The position numbers were made by a program, and so were the translations under genes. The notes below the pieces were generated by a model. It was not told where the DNA came from. It did no database searches and saw only the letters and a list, made by a program, of their open reading frames with translations. From positions 8,712,047-8,776,046 of the forward strand of contig NC_090184.1 in NCBI RefSeq assembly GCF_024679245.1: a DNA stretch of 64,000 bases, in the 5' to 3' direction. This DNA is from Pseudorasbora parva (lineage: Eukaryota; Chordata; Actinopteri; Cypriniformes; Gobionidae). Positions 51,271-63,300 of the stretch are shown piece by piece; positions within the stretch are counted from its first letter, which is position 1, and each line of letters starts with the position of its first letter.

Positions 51271-53280
51271 TAGACGGTTTCATCGAACGCACGCGCGTTG
51301 CTACGGTTACGCGCCTGGCCCGAAGTTAACTTCCGGTCTGTGTCTGTTTGTATGGCGCACTACTCAGTAGAAATACATTTTAAAGTACTATTCTTGGTTA
51401 ACATGATATAAATATTAAAAATCAAGCAGAGAGCACATGACACAAGTTTCCCAACATTATTCTTATATTATGAAACAAAGAAACATGTTATGCCGACGCA
51501 TTGCATAATTGAAAGGCGAGTGCGCATGCATAGGCTACTGTGAACCCACCGGTAAAATGATGTTCGTTCAAATCCAGCTCAGGCATGACATAAATCTGTA
51601 GCTTACTATACTTGTTGTAGCCATTAAACAATGTTTTTTTTCTTCTTCATATTTATGTTTAAATATTATAATATTATTTTTAGATCTCATCTGATTATGA
51701 TAGGCTATAAGTGCAAAGATGCGAGTGGGTCAGAAATGATTTTGGTGGTTATATTTAGTTTAATATTAAGTTTTGTTTTGTAAAAAGCCTTTCTTTCGTT
51801 TTGTACAAATTGTCTCTTAATTTTAATAAAGGGTTCTTCGGTTAATTTCATGTATTTAATTAATAAGAAATAAATAAGTAGACTAGGTCGCGGAAGCCAT
51901 CGCTTTCATCATGAACTGAAGCGCGTCTCAAACTGAAACTCGGCAGGCTTGCCTCACAGACATGAGGAATATGTAGCCTAATATGTGTAGAAACGAAAAG
52001 ATTTAAATAAGCACATAGTGCATTGTTCAGAACTCACATGGTAAACAACCAGCGTTATACAGATGATCACGGCGATGGGCATGAGCGGGATGTTAAAGTT
52101 TAAGGGATTTTTTTTTTTTTTTTTTTACCTTCTACTGAATATGATCGGGTGCAAGCACATTTTAAACACGTGGCACTTATTCACACGTAATTTTGTGAAT
52201 AAGTAATTTTGTCGTTTTCTCTAATGATTTCAAAAACATCTTGTAGTGCGCTTGTAGTTATCAGTTATATTCTATTATATGATTTTGTCATTTCACACTG
52301 TGGCCAATTTAAATGTTACCAACTAAATGAGACATACTGAGTTTATAATTAAATTTATTAATTGCGTTTAATTATTGCATCTAAAGATTTTTCACGTGAA
52401 TAAAGGCAAATAGATTTGCACACTTTGCTTAATCACTGGTCTAGTCTGTTAAACTTGTCAGAAGTTCTCGTTTCTAATCTGCCCTCGTGGTCTATTTTTT
52501 CTCTCATCAAAACCGAATACCATCAGTGGTTGTACATCAAGAGCAGGAACAGTTTTTGTGCATTTTGTTTCGCGATCTGACCGGAACAAACAGAAAGTCT
52601 CTGCAACGGCGTTAAGCGTTAGATTAAAGCGCTCGTCTGTGTGAAGACTGCATGCCGCGTTTGCTGCATTGAACTGCATTGTTTGTATTAGTTAGGTTAA
52701 TCCGTGAAGCAAGATGTTTTAAAAAAGTGGTAGGGACATGTCCCACCCTTAAATTACGCCTATAAGTTAAAAAAATTGGTTGATTGACGCCAATCGGACG
52801 TTCATGTTTTTTTTTCCGTCTATTTGAAAGTTCGGCTAATAAACATGGTCATTTTTTAATAAGTTACATAAACTGCTTTCAGGAGTTTTTGACCGGCATA
52901 TATAATCAAAATGTCCGGAAAACGAAACCTCTGCCGGTCACTTTGACCGGCTCCATTTTTTTCTAGCGGAAACTCTGGGATCAACGTGACGGTGAGTAAT
53001 GACAGGATTTTCAGTTTTGGGTGACCTACCCTTTAAGTGGGGCGTTTTCCCACTCTATATTAAAGACATAAATGGGAGATTATTTATAATAAACATGCTG
53101 AAACAAAAAAAAAATCTATACATTATGATAATGGTGCACAATCAAAATTAAAGATGCTAACGCATAAGAAAGATAACGCATCCTCTGGTGTTATTGATGT
53201 CTACCGGAAGTTAAGTTTGGGCCACAAAAGCGCGCATGCGCAGTAGCGTTTGTTTATGTTGTTACCGTTGAAACCGTCTA
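51271..53280. mobile_element. 2-kb non-autonomous DNA transposon
   Basis: TAGACGGTTTCA at the left and TGAAACCGTCTA at the right are inverted. Inner arms share 'cccxaacttaacttccggt' (51319, 53203). CpG-rich ends ('cacgcgcgttgctacgg') contrast with the AT-rich interior. Fragments of other repeats lie within (52700-52760, 52780-53036). No transposase. Confidence 0.6.
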
Positions 53281-53307
53281 TTAAACAACTTTTTTGTCAT
53301 ATCAAAT

Positions 53308-53436
53308 TAGCAATCTTAAATTGTTCCCAGTGTTAGTCGTAATTGTATTTTTACTAGTGATAATTCAATTGTAGAGCTGAATCCGTTCTTACCCGTAAAA
53401 ATGCAATTACTATAGCGCTGGGAACAATTTAAGATA
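53308..53436. mobile_element. Small palindromic MITE upstream of the PIM-like gene
   Basis: 'atcttaaattgttcccag' is mirrored by 'ctgggaacaatttaagat', about 125 bp in all. Its left half is homologous to the sequence just before every duplicated A exon of the PIM-like gene (55481, 57350, and so on). Confidence 0.7.
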
Positions 53437-53771
53437 AACTGGCTTGCCAAAGTAAAGGGCGAATTAAATTAATAGACTCCATAATAAGATTATGTCCACA
53501 TGTTTCCTCCCTTGTGCCGTTTTGCGCATTTTGGACAGAAGCAACGACTCAATCCAGACTGTAGGCCTAGTGGACGCGTTTGTGCAATTTCTCATTTTTG
53601 TATTATTTTCGGTGGAAAAATAATTCCACCGAAAATAATTGTCTAATAATAATAATAATAATAATGACTGTTCAGAAACCATAAATCTCATTTAAAAAAC
53701 GTCAAAATTAAATCTGTAGCTATTTAATAAAGTATTCAGATTGGATGTGTGATCACGTGCTCTACCCATGC

Positions 53772-53955
53772 ACGTGCATTTTAGTTGCTATAACGACGCG
53801 TTATGAATTCTGAATGCATGTACGATAGATGTGCTTGCGTGCATTTTAGTTACTATAGCGATGCGTGTTATGAATTCTGAATGAATATATACCATAGACA
53901 TGCATGTGCATTTTAGTTGCTATAGCGACGCGTGTTATGAATTCTGAATGAATAT
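53772..53955. repeat. 66-bp tandem repeat with X-box-like motifs
   Basis: Three units (starting near 53776, 53841, 53908) read 'gcattttagttgctatagcg', 'acgcgttatgaattctgaat' and so on. GTTGCTATAACGAC (53784-53797) and GTTGCTATAGCGAC (53916-53929) resemble the RFX X-box. The array ends about 375 bp before the PIM-like ATG, so it could be promoter sequence. Confidence 0.6.
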
Positions 53956-54329
53956 ATACAAACGCGAACCGATCTCTATCTGTTGGTTTGATTCACCAAT
54001 TCACAAACTTGCAGAATATTTTCTGTGCTGCTGATTTTGCGATCTTGAAGGAAATTTCTGAGAGAGACTTTTATTCTTGAAGAACATCGGAAGATAATAT
54101 CCTTTATAAAGTTATATTTTTTGTTCATATTATCTTTGAGGATACTTTTAATTTTTTTTTTTTTCTTATTTTAGCAGGAGTTTGGAGTTTTATTTAATTT
54201 TTTTGTTTTATTTTATTATTATTTTATTTTGGGAGGAGTATTTCTAAGGAGAGTTGTAGGTTATTGTATTGTATATTGTATTGTATTTTGTATTGTGTTG
54301 TGTTTTTTATTGCAGTTTGGACTCAAAGG

Positions 54330-54363
54330 ATGTCGATGGCTCACATGATGGGTGAAAGAGGAG
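54330..54363 (+). CDS. PIM-like gene exon 1 (start)
   Basis: Encodes MSMAHMMGERG plus one base, then the consensus donor GTGAGT. The T-rich 5' leader from about 54000 has no upstream candidate as good. Start choice rests on the open phase-1 junction to exon 2. Confidence 0.65.
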
Positions 54364-57300
54364 GTGAGTGTGCTTTTGGTCTTCACTTGTTTATGGTTTA
54401 AAGTTGTACAATGATTGACTACATTAATGTGAAGAAAATTGTGTAAGGTTAAAAATCCCCCAATGTTCTCAGCTTAGTGATCACATGTATTTGATTCCTT
54501 GCATATGAAATACAACTTTTCAATTTGAGTAACTTAACTATAGTAACAATATTTGTAATTGATCACTGACATTGTTTATTGATTATTATCAAAACATTAC
54601 CAACTAATGTTATGTGATGTGTGAAATATTCCAGACTCAGGCCGCTCTAGATCCAGAAGAGCTGCTTTCTCTCAGACGGCTGGTCGGGAGATTTGGAGAC
54701 TCTGTTCTGATGACCGCGATCTGCTGCCAGACCCGACCCAGATCCAGGCGCTTTCCAGATATTTAGCACCTCCGTCTCTGTCTGAATTTTCTGTTTCTGT
54801 GTCCACAGGTCAGGCGGACAGGAGGAAGATGGCGTGGCAGAGCGGAGGCCAGCAGAGCTCAGATGATGATGAACATCCCCTCAATTCAACTTCATCTAAA
54901 TGCTCTTGCATGGGTCAGAATAGTATTTTAATAAATAAGTTATGGCTCCATTTCTATTTCTAATTTCAATGGCTGATTTGATGTCTAAAATTTTCCAGAC
55001 TCAGGTCACTCCAGATCCAGGAGTGGATCGGACAGCTTTGATTGGTCGTGCCCTCCGCTGCCAGGTCAAGTTCCTGTCGAGCCAACGGGGACTTCTAATG
55101 CCCGAAATGTTCAGGGTGCCATGGAGGCTTCTCCCCTGAACAAGACCTCAACAGGTGAGACTGAAATAAGGCTGGCCAGTGTAAAGTGTACAGACAGAGA
55201 TTTTGATAATTCATGCATAACTGCTTCAAGTTTTTATCATGGTAATGTCCGTTCACATTCACTGTTGCTCAGCACAATTTTGCTGATTTTCTTAGTTTTT
55301 TTTAGAAAAGATTTGAATTGGACATTTGTCTAACATTTTCAAAACATCTAGAGAACATTCAAAAGTAAAGTTCCCATAATGAAAAAGTATAAACTAGAAT
55401 GTTCCTTTAACCAAGAAAAAAAATATTTTTGAAAATTGACGTTTTAAACATTCAGGGAACATTTAATTTTAATATTACCAATCTTAAATTGTTCTCAGTG
55501 TTACTAGTCATAATGGCCTTTTTACCAGTGAGAATTCAGTTGTAGACATTTAGCACCTCTGTCTCTGTCTGAGTTTTCTGTTTCTGTGTCCACAGGTCAG
55601 GCTGACAGGACGCTGCAGAGCGGCAGCCAACAGAGCTCAGATGATGATGAACATCCATTCTCCTCATCTTCATCTTCATCTAAATGCTCTTGCATTGGTA
55701 AGAATAGGCTTTTTATAAAGAAGTTATGGCTCCGTTTCTATTTCTGTTTTCGATGGCTGATTTGATGTCTGAAATTTTCCCGACTCAGGCCATTTCGGAT
55801 CCAGAAGAACTGCTTCCACAGATTCTTCGCTGGGCATCATGTCATCTTTGTCCCTGAGCAGCAGAGGCTCATTCAACGTCATTTGGAGGTGGAGTGGCGA
55901 TGGATTGGACAGCCGAAGCGAACAGGGCAGGTCTGACAGCTTTGATTGGTCGTGCCCTCCGCTGCCAGGTCAAGTTCCTGTCGAGCCAACGGGGACTTCT
56001 AATGGCCGAAATGTTCAGGGTGCCATGGAGGCTTCTCCCCTGAACAAGACCTCAACAGGTGAGACTGAAATAAGGCTGGCCAGTGTAAAGTGTACAGACA
56101 GAGATTTTGATAATTCATGCATAACTGCTTCAAGTTTTTATCATGGTAATGTCCGTTCACAGTTACTGTTGCTCAGAAATTTTTTGCTAAAATTATTATT
56201 ATTATTTTTGTTAGAAATACTTTAATTGGACATTTGTCAGAACATTCAAATATAATGTTCCATAAGGCAAAATTATAAAATAGAATGTTCCTTTAACAAA
56301 ATGTGTTTTTTGAAACTGGACGTTTTAAACATTCAGGGAACATTTAGAAATAACGCTTTCCTAATTTAATGGTAATGTTAGCAAAATTTTCTCAATAGAA
56401 CAAAATCATTTTTTGAGCAAGTTCATAACCAGCCAGTGTTCAAAATGATCTTCTTACCGTAGTCCGATTCACAGCAGTGAGCTTGTAATAATGTTTTATA
56501 ATTTGAGTGGTACTGGTGGGTTTCCGCTGGAAATTCGAGCATGTCGTTGCGTCATTACGTCACATCTGTATAAAGAAGGAGTCCGGCTAGTAGTAGTATC
56601 GCGTGTGAGGATGCTGCAGGTGGCGGATCATTTATAGCCTTTACTCACAGCAGCTGGAATAATTAAACTTGTCATTTTGATGGCAGATTGTAATCCAGAA
56701 AGGTCCAAACGACAATCATCAGTGACAACTGGAGATTCACCCGTAGTCTAAAGTAAAAGATTCGTCTGTACAGAAATTAAAACCTGCAGGAAACGCTAAT
56801 ACACGCTAAATACATGGAGTCACGCAATACTGATGTTTTTAGCATGAACAATTTGAAAAGAAAGTTTTGCGGGGGAAATGTATTTATTTTGTCATAAATT
56901 TAATGGAATTGTTTTTAGATACTTCACCTTTAAATTCACGTTTTTATAATTTGTGGAATTGTTAATTTGCAAAGCTTTAATTATTCATCATAGCCCCTAA
57001 GCTAACTGAGTAGCGACAATCAATTCATTCAGTTTATCGACACCCCTTCAGTCAAAAAATATTGGCGTTTAATTCAGATGTATTTCTTTGATTTGATTTT
57101 AAAGAATCCATCGGAAAAGTGAAGGTAAAGTTTTGAAGTTTTATTTTATTCATATAGCCTAAAGATAATTTTATTTGGATAATTTTGTTTTATTACCATA
57201 AAATATTCCTAATACTTCTACCTCCGTAATATTTCAGTCCGGATCGGCACATGACAGATTAGTTAAACTGTTAATAATTTAAATAATCTGTTAAACATTT

Positions 57301-60300
57301 TTTAAGAAAGATAGTACTTATGATTAAATTAGCAATTTTAATATTACCAATCTTAAATTGTTCTCAGTGTTACTAGTCATAATGGCCTTTTTACCAGTGA
57401 GAATTCAGTTGTAGACATTTAGCACCTCTGTCTCTGTCTGAGTTTTCTGTTTCTGTGTCCACAGGTCAGGCTGACAGGACGCTGCAGAGCGGCAGCCAAC
57501 AGAGCTCAGATGATGATGAACATCCATTCTCCTCATCTTCATCTTCATCTAAATGCTCCTGCATTGGTAAGAATAGGCTTTTAATAAAGAAGTTATGGCT
57601 CCGTTTCTATTTTCTGCTTTCAATGGCTGTTTTGATGTCTGAAATTTTCCCGACTCAGGCCATTTCGGATCCAGAAGAACTGCTTCCACAGATTCTTCGC
57701 CGGGCATCATGTCATCCTTGTCCCTGAGCAGCAGAGGCTCATTCAACGTCATTTGGAGGTGGAGTGGCGATGGATTGGACAGCCGAAGCGAACAGGGCAG
57801 GTCTGACAGCTTTGATTGGTCGTGCCCTCCGCTGCCAGGTCAAGTTCCTGTCGAGCCAACGGGGACTTCTAATGGCCGGAATGTTCAGGGTGCCATGGAG
57901 GCTTCTCCCCTGAACAAGACCTCAACAGGTGAGACTGAAATAAGGCTGGCCAGTGTAAAGTGTACAGACAGAGATTTTGATAATTCATGCATAACTGCTT
58001 CAAGTTTTTATCATGGTAATGTCCGTTAAAAATTTACTGTGGCTCAGCACAATTTCGCTGAAATTTTCTTTTTTTTTTAGAAATATTTTTATTGGACATT
58101 CGTCAGAACATTCAGATAAAAAATTCAAAAGTAACGTTCCCATAATGCAAAAGTATAAAATAGAATGTTCCTTTAACCAAGAGAAAAGCATTTTTAAAAC
58201 ATTGAAAAATACTGGACGTTTTGAACATTCAGGGAACATTTAGAAATAACGCTTTCCTAATTTAATGGTAATATTACCGTAGTCCGATTCACAGCGGTAA
58301 GCTTGTAATAATGTTTTATAATTTGAGTGGTACTGGTGGGTTTCCGCTGGAAATTCGAGCATGTCGTTGCGTCATTACGTCACATCTGTATAAAGAAGGA
58401 GTCCGGCTAGTAGTAGTATCGCGTGTGAGGATGCTGCAGGTGGCGGATCATTTATAGCCTTTACTCACAGCAGCTGGAATAATTCAACTTGTCATTTTGA
58501 TGGCGGATTGTAATCCAGAAAGGTTTAATTCAGATGTATTTCTTTGATTTGATTTTAAAGAATCCATCGGAAAAGTGAAGGCAAAGTTTTGAAGTTTTAT
58601 TTCATTCATATAGCCTAAAGATAATTTTATTTGGATAATTTTGTTTTATTACCATGCAATATTCCTAACACTTCTACCTCCGTAATATTTCAGTCCGGAT
58701 CGGCACATGACAGATTAGTTAAACTGTTAACTTAAATAATCTGTTAAACGTTTTTTTAAGAAAGATAGTATTTAAGATTAAATTAGCAATTTTAATATTA
58801 GCAATCTTAAATTGTTCTCAGTGTTACTAGTCATAATGGCCTTTTTACCAGTGAGAATTCAGTTGAAGACATTTAGCACCTCTGTCTCTGTCTGAGTTTT
58901 CTGTTTCTGTGTCCACAGGTCAGGCTGACAGGACGCTGCAGAGCGGCAGCCAACAGAGCTCAGATGATGATGAACATCCATTCTCCTCATCTTCATCTTC
59001 ATCTAAATGCTCCTGCATTGGTAAGAATAGGCTTTTAATAAAGAAGTTATGGCTCCGTTTCTATTTTCTGCTTTCAATGGCTGATTTGATGTCTGAAATT
59101 TTCCCGACTCAGGCCATTTCGGATCCAGAAGAACTGCTTCCACAGATTCTTCGCTGGGCATCATGTCATCTTTGTCCCTGAGCAGCAGAGGCTCATTCAA
59201 CGTCATTTGGAGGTGGAGTGGCGATGGATTGGACAGCCGAAGCGAACAGGGCAGGTCTGACAGCTTTGATTGGTCGTGCCCTCCGCTGCCAGGTCAAGTT
59301 CCTGTCGAGCCAACGGGGACTTCTAATGGCCGAAATGTTCAGGGTGCCATGGAGGCTTCTCCCCTGAACAAGACCTCAACAGGTGAGACTGAAATAAGGC
59401 TGGCCAGTGTAAAGTGTACAGACAGAGATTTTGATAATTCATGCATAACTGCTTCAAGTTTTTATCATGGTAATGTCCGTTCACAGTTACTGTTGCTCAG
59501 AAATTTTTTGCTAAAATTATTATTATTATTTTTGTTAGAAATACTTTAATTGGACATTTGTCAGAACATTCAAATATAATGTTCCATAAGGCAAAATTAT
59601 AAAATAGAATGTTCCTTTAACAAAATGTGTTTTTTGAAACTGGACGTTTTAAACATTCAGGGAACATTTAGAAATAACGCTTTCCTAATTTAATGGTAAT
59701 GTTAGCAAAATTTTCTCAATAGAACAAAATCATTTTTTGAGCAAGTTCATAACCAGCCAGTGTTCAAAATGATCTTCTTACCGTAGTCCGATTCACAGCA
59801 GTCAGCTTGTAATAATGTTTTATAATTTGAGTGGTACTGGTGGGTTTCCGCTGGAAATTCGAGCATGTCGTTGCGTCATTACGTCACATCTGTATAAAGA
59901 AGGAGTCCGGCTAGTAGTAGTATCGCATGTGAGGATGCTGCAGGTGGCGGATCATTTATAGCCTTTACTCACAGCAGCTGGAATAATTAAACTTGTCATT
60001 TTGATGGCAGATTGTAATCCAGAAAGGTCCAAACGACAATCATCAGTGACAACTGGAGATTCACCCGTAGTCTAAAGTAAAAGATTCGTCTGTACAGAAA
60101 TTAAAACCTGCAGGAAACGCTAATACACGCTAAATACACGGAGTCACGCAATACTGATGTTTTTAGCATGAACAATTTGAAAAGAAAGTTTTGCGGGGGA
60201 AATGTATTTATTTTGTCATAAATTTAATGGAATTGTTTTTAGATACTTCACCTTTAAATTCACGTTTTTATAATTTGTGGAATTGTTAATTTGCAAAGCT

Positions 60301-63300
60301 TTAATTATTCATCATAGCCCCTAAGCTAACTGAGTAGCGACAATCAATTCATTCAGTTTATCGACACCCCTTCAGTCAAAAAATATAGGCGTTTAATTCA
60401 GATGTATTTCTTTGATTTGATTTTAAAGAATCCATCGGAAAAGTGAAGGTAAAGTTTTGAAGTTTTATTTTATTCATATAGCCTAAAGATAATTTTATTT
60501 GGATAATTTTGTTTTATTACCATAAAATATTCCTAATACTTCTACCTCCGTAATATTTCAGTCCGGATCGGCACATGACAGATTAGTTAAACTGTTAATA
60601 ATTTAAATAATCTGTTAAACATTTTTTAAGAAAGATAGTACTTATGATTAAATTAGCAATTTTAATATTACCAATCTTAAATTGTTCTCAGTGTTACTAG
60701 TCATAATGGCCTTTTTACCAGTGAGAATTCAGTTGAAGACATTTAGCACCTCTGTCTCTGTCTGAGTTTTCTGTTTCTGTGTCCACAGGTCAGGCTGACA
60801 GGACGCTGCAGAGCGGCAGCCAACAGAGCTCAGATGATGATGAACATCCATTCTCCTCATCTTCATCTTCATCTAAATGCTCCTGCATTGGTAAGAATAG
60901 GCTTTTAATAAAGAAGTTATGGCTCCGTTTCTATTTTCTGCTTTCAATGGCTGTTTTGATGTCTGAAATTTTCCCGACTCAGGCCATTTCGGATCCAGAA
61001 GAACTGCTTCCACAGATTCTTCGCCGGGCATCATGTCATCCTTGTCCCTGAGCAGCAGAGGCTCATTCAACGTCATTTGGAGGTGGAGTGGCGATGGATT
61101 GGACAGCCGAAGCGAACAGGGCAGGTCTGACAGCTTTGATTGGTCGTGCCCTCCGCTGCCAGGTCAAGTTCCTGTCGAGCCAACGGGGACTTCTAATGGC
61201 CGGAATGTTCAGGGTGCCATGGAGGCTTCTCCCCTGAACAAGACCTCAACAGGTGAGACTGAAATAAGGCTGGCCAGTGTAAAGTGTACAGACAGAGATT
61301 TTGATAATTCATGCATAACTGCTTCAAGTTTTTATCATGGTAATGTCCGTTAAAAATTTACTGTGGCTCAGCACAATTTCGCTGAAATTTTCTTTTTTTT
61401 TTAGAAATATTTTTATTGGACATTCGTCAGAACATTCAGATAAAAAATTCAAAAGTAACGTTCCCATAATGCAAAAGTATAAAATAGAATGTTCCTTTAA
61501 CCAAGAGAAAAGCATTTTTAAAACATTGAAAAATACTGGACGTTTTGAACATTCAGGGAACATTTAGAAATAACGCTTTCCTAATTTAATGGTAATATTA
61601 CCGTAGTCCGATTCACAGCGGTAAGCTTGTAATAATGTTTTATAATTTGAGTGGTACTGGTGGGTTTCCGCTGGAAATTTGAGCATGTCGTTGCGTCATT
61701 ACGTCACATCTGTATAAAGAAGGAGTCCGGCTAGTAGTAGTATCGCGTGTGAGGATGCTGCAGGTGGCGGATCATTTATAGCCTTTACTCACAGCAGCTG
61801 GAATAATTCAACTTGTCATTTTGATGGCGGATTGTAATCCAGAAAGGTTTAATTCAGATGTATTTCTTTGATTTGATTTTAAAGAATCCATCGGAAAAGT
61901 GAAGGCAAAGTTTTGAAGTTTTATTTCATTCATATAGCCTAAAGATAATTTTATTTGGATAATTTTGTTTTATTACCATGCAATATTCCTAACACTTCTA
62001 CCTCCGTAATATTTCAGTCCGGATCGGCACATGACAGATTAGTTAAACTGTTAACTTAAATAATCTGTTAAACGTTTTTTTAAGAAAGATAGTATTTAAG
62101 ATTAAATTAGCAATTTTAATATTAGCAATCTTAAATTGTTCTCAGTGTTACTAGTCATAATGGCCTTTTTACCAGTGAGAATTCAGTTGTAGACATTTAG
62201 CACCTCTGTCTCTGTCTGAGTTTTCTGTTTCTGTGTCCACAGGTCAGGCTGACAGGACGCTGCAGAGCGGCAGCCAACAGAGCTCAGATGATGATGAACA
62301 TCCATTCTCCTCATCTTCATCTTCATCTAAATGCTCCTGCATTGGTAAGAATAGGCTTTTAATAAAGAAGTTATGGCTCCGTTTCTATTTTCTGCTTTCA
62401 ATGGCTGATTTGATGTCTGAAATTTTCCCGACTCAGGCCATTTCGGATCCAGAAGAACTGCTTCCACAGATTCTTCGCTGGGCATCATGTCATCCTTGTC
62501 CCTGAGCAGCAGAGGCTCATTCAACGTCATTTGGAGGTGGAGTGGCGATGGATTGGACAGCCGAAGCGAACAGGGCAGGTCTGACAGCTTTGATTGGTCG
62601 TGCCCTCCGCTGCCAAGTCCAGTTCCTGTCGAGCCAACGGGGACTTCTAATGCCCGAAATGTTCAGGGTGCCATGGAGGCTTCTCCCCTGAACAAGACCT
62701 CAACAGGTGAGACTAAAATAAGGCTGGCCAGTGTAAAGTGTACAGACAGAGATTTTGATAATTCATGCATAACTGCTTCAAGTTTTTATCATGGTAATGT
62801 CTGTTCACATTTACTGTTGCTCAGCACAACTTCGCTGAATTAAAAAAAATTTTTTTTTAGAAATATTTTAATTGGACATTCGTCTAACATTTTCAGAAAA
62901 TTCAGAGAACATTCAAAATCGAATTCTCAGTAAGCCATGAACTCAGTGGTACTTGTGCTGTCTGACACACACCCGAAACATGCGCACAGAAAGCCGCTTC
63001 TCAGACGGCAAACAATCCAGAGTAGAATTCTATTTCAAGACTTTTTGCTTTTGAATTGTCAAATACACAGAACATTGTCAAACTGGCTGTCATATTACAG
63101 AGTCGGTTATGGCATAAATAACACACAGCTATGCATTTAAAAATTAACGTTTATTTAAATATATTGTATTTAATATAACATAAATATATTATATTTGCCA
63201 TTACCAGAACTGATTTGGTCAAATGAATCCAAAAAGATCAGATAAAGCAAGAAAAATAACTATATTGTGACCACTAATATTTGCAAAATAAGATTTTGGG

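Larger units (their letters stand above)
55482..62706 (+). repeat. Higher-order tandem repeat of A-B exon pairs
   Basis: A-exon starts are spaced 1869, 1454, 1870 and 1454 bp. The true period is a dimer of about 3324 bp. Long and short spacers differ chiefly by a block of roughly 400 bp ('ccaaacgacaatcatcagtg' onward), present after B1 and B3 and absent after B2 and B4. Copies one dimer apart are near-identical. Confidence 0.9.

Noticed and set aside
46664..53036. A single 6.4-kb TTAA element with ends at 46664 and 53036
   Set aside because: The termini resemble each other, but the intervening elements are unrelated and the right end lies inside another transposon. Two separate remnants are simpler.
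57455..57727. 90-codon frame covering an A exon and reading on (also at 58909, 60779 and 62233)
   Set aside because: It reads through the 92-bp intron donor gtaaga into intron and stops. The spliced A-B junction is better supported.
55482..62706. CRISPR-like or satellite interpretation of the regular repeats
   Set aside because: Units contain exons with splice signals and phase conservation in a vertebrate gene; the spacing is kilobases.
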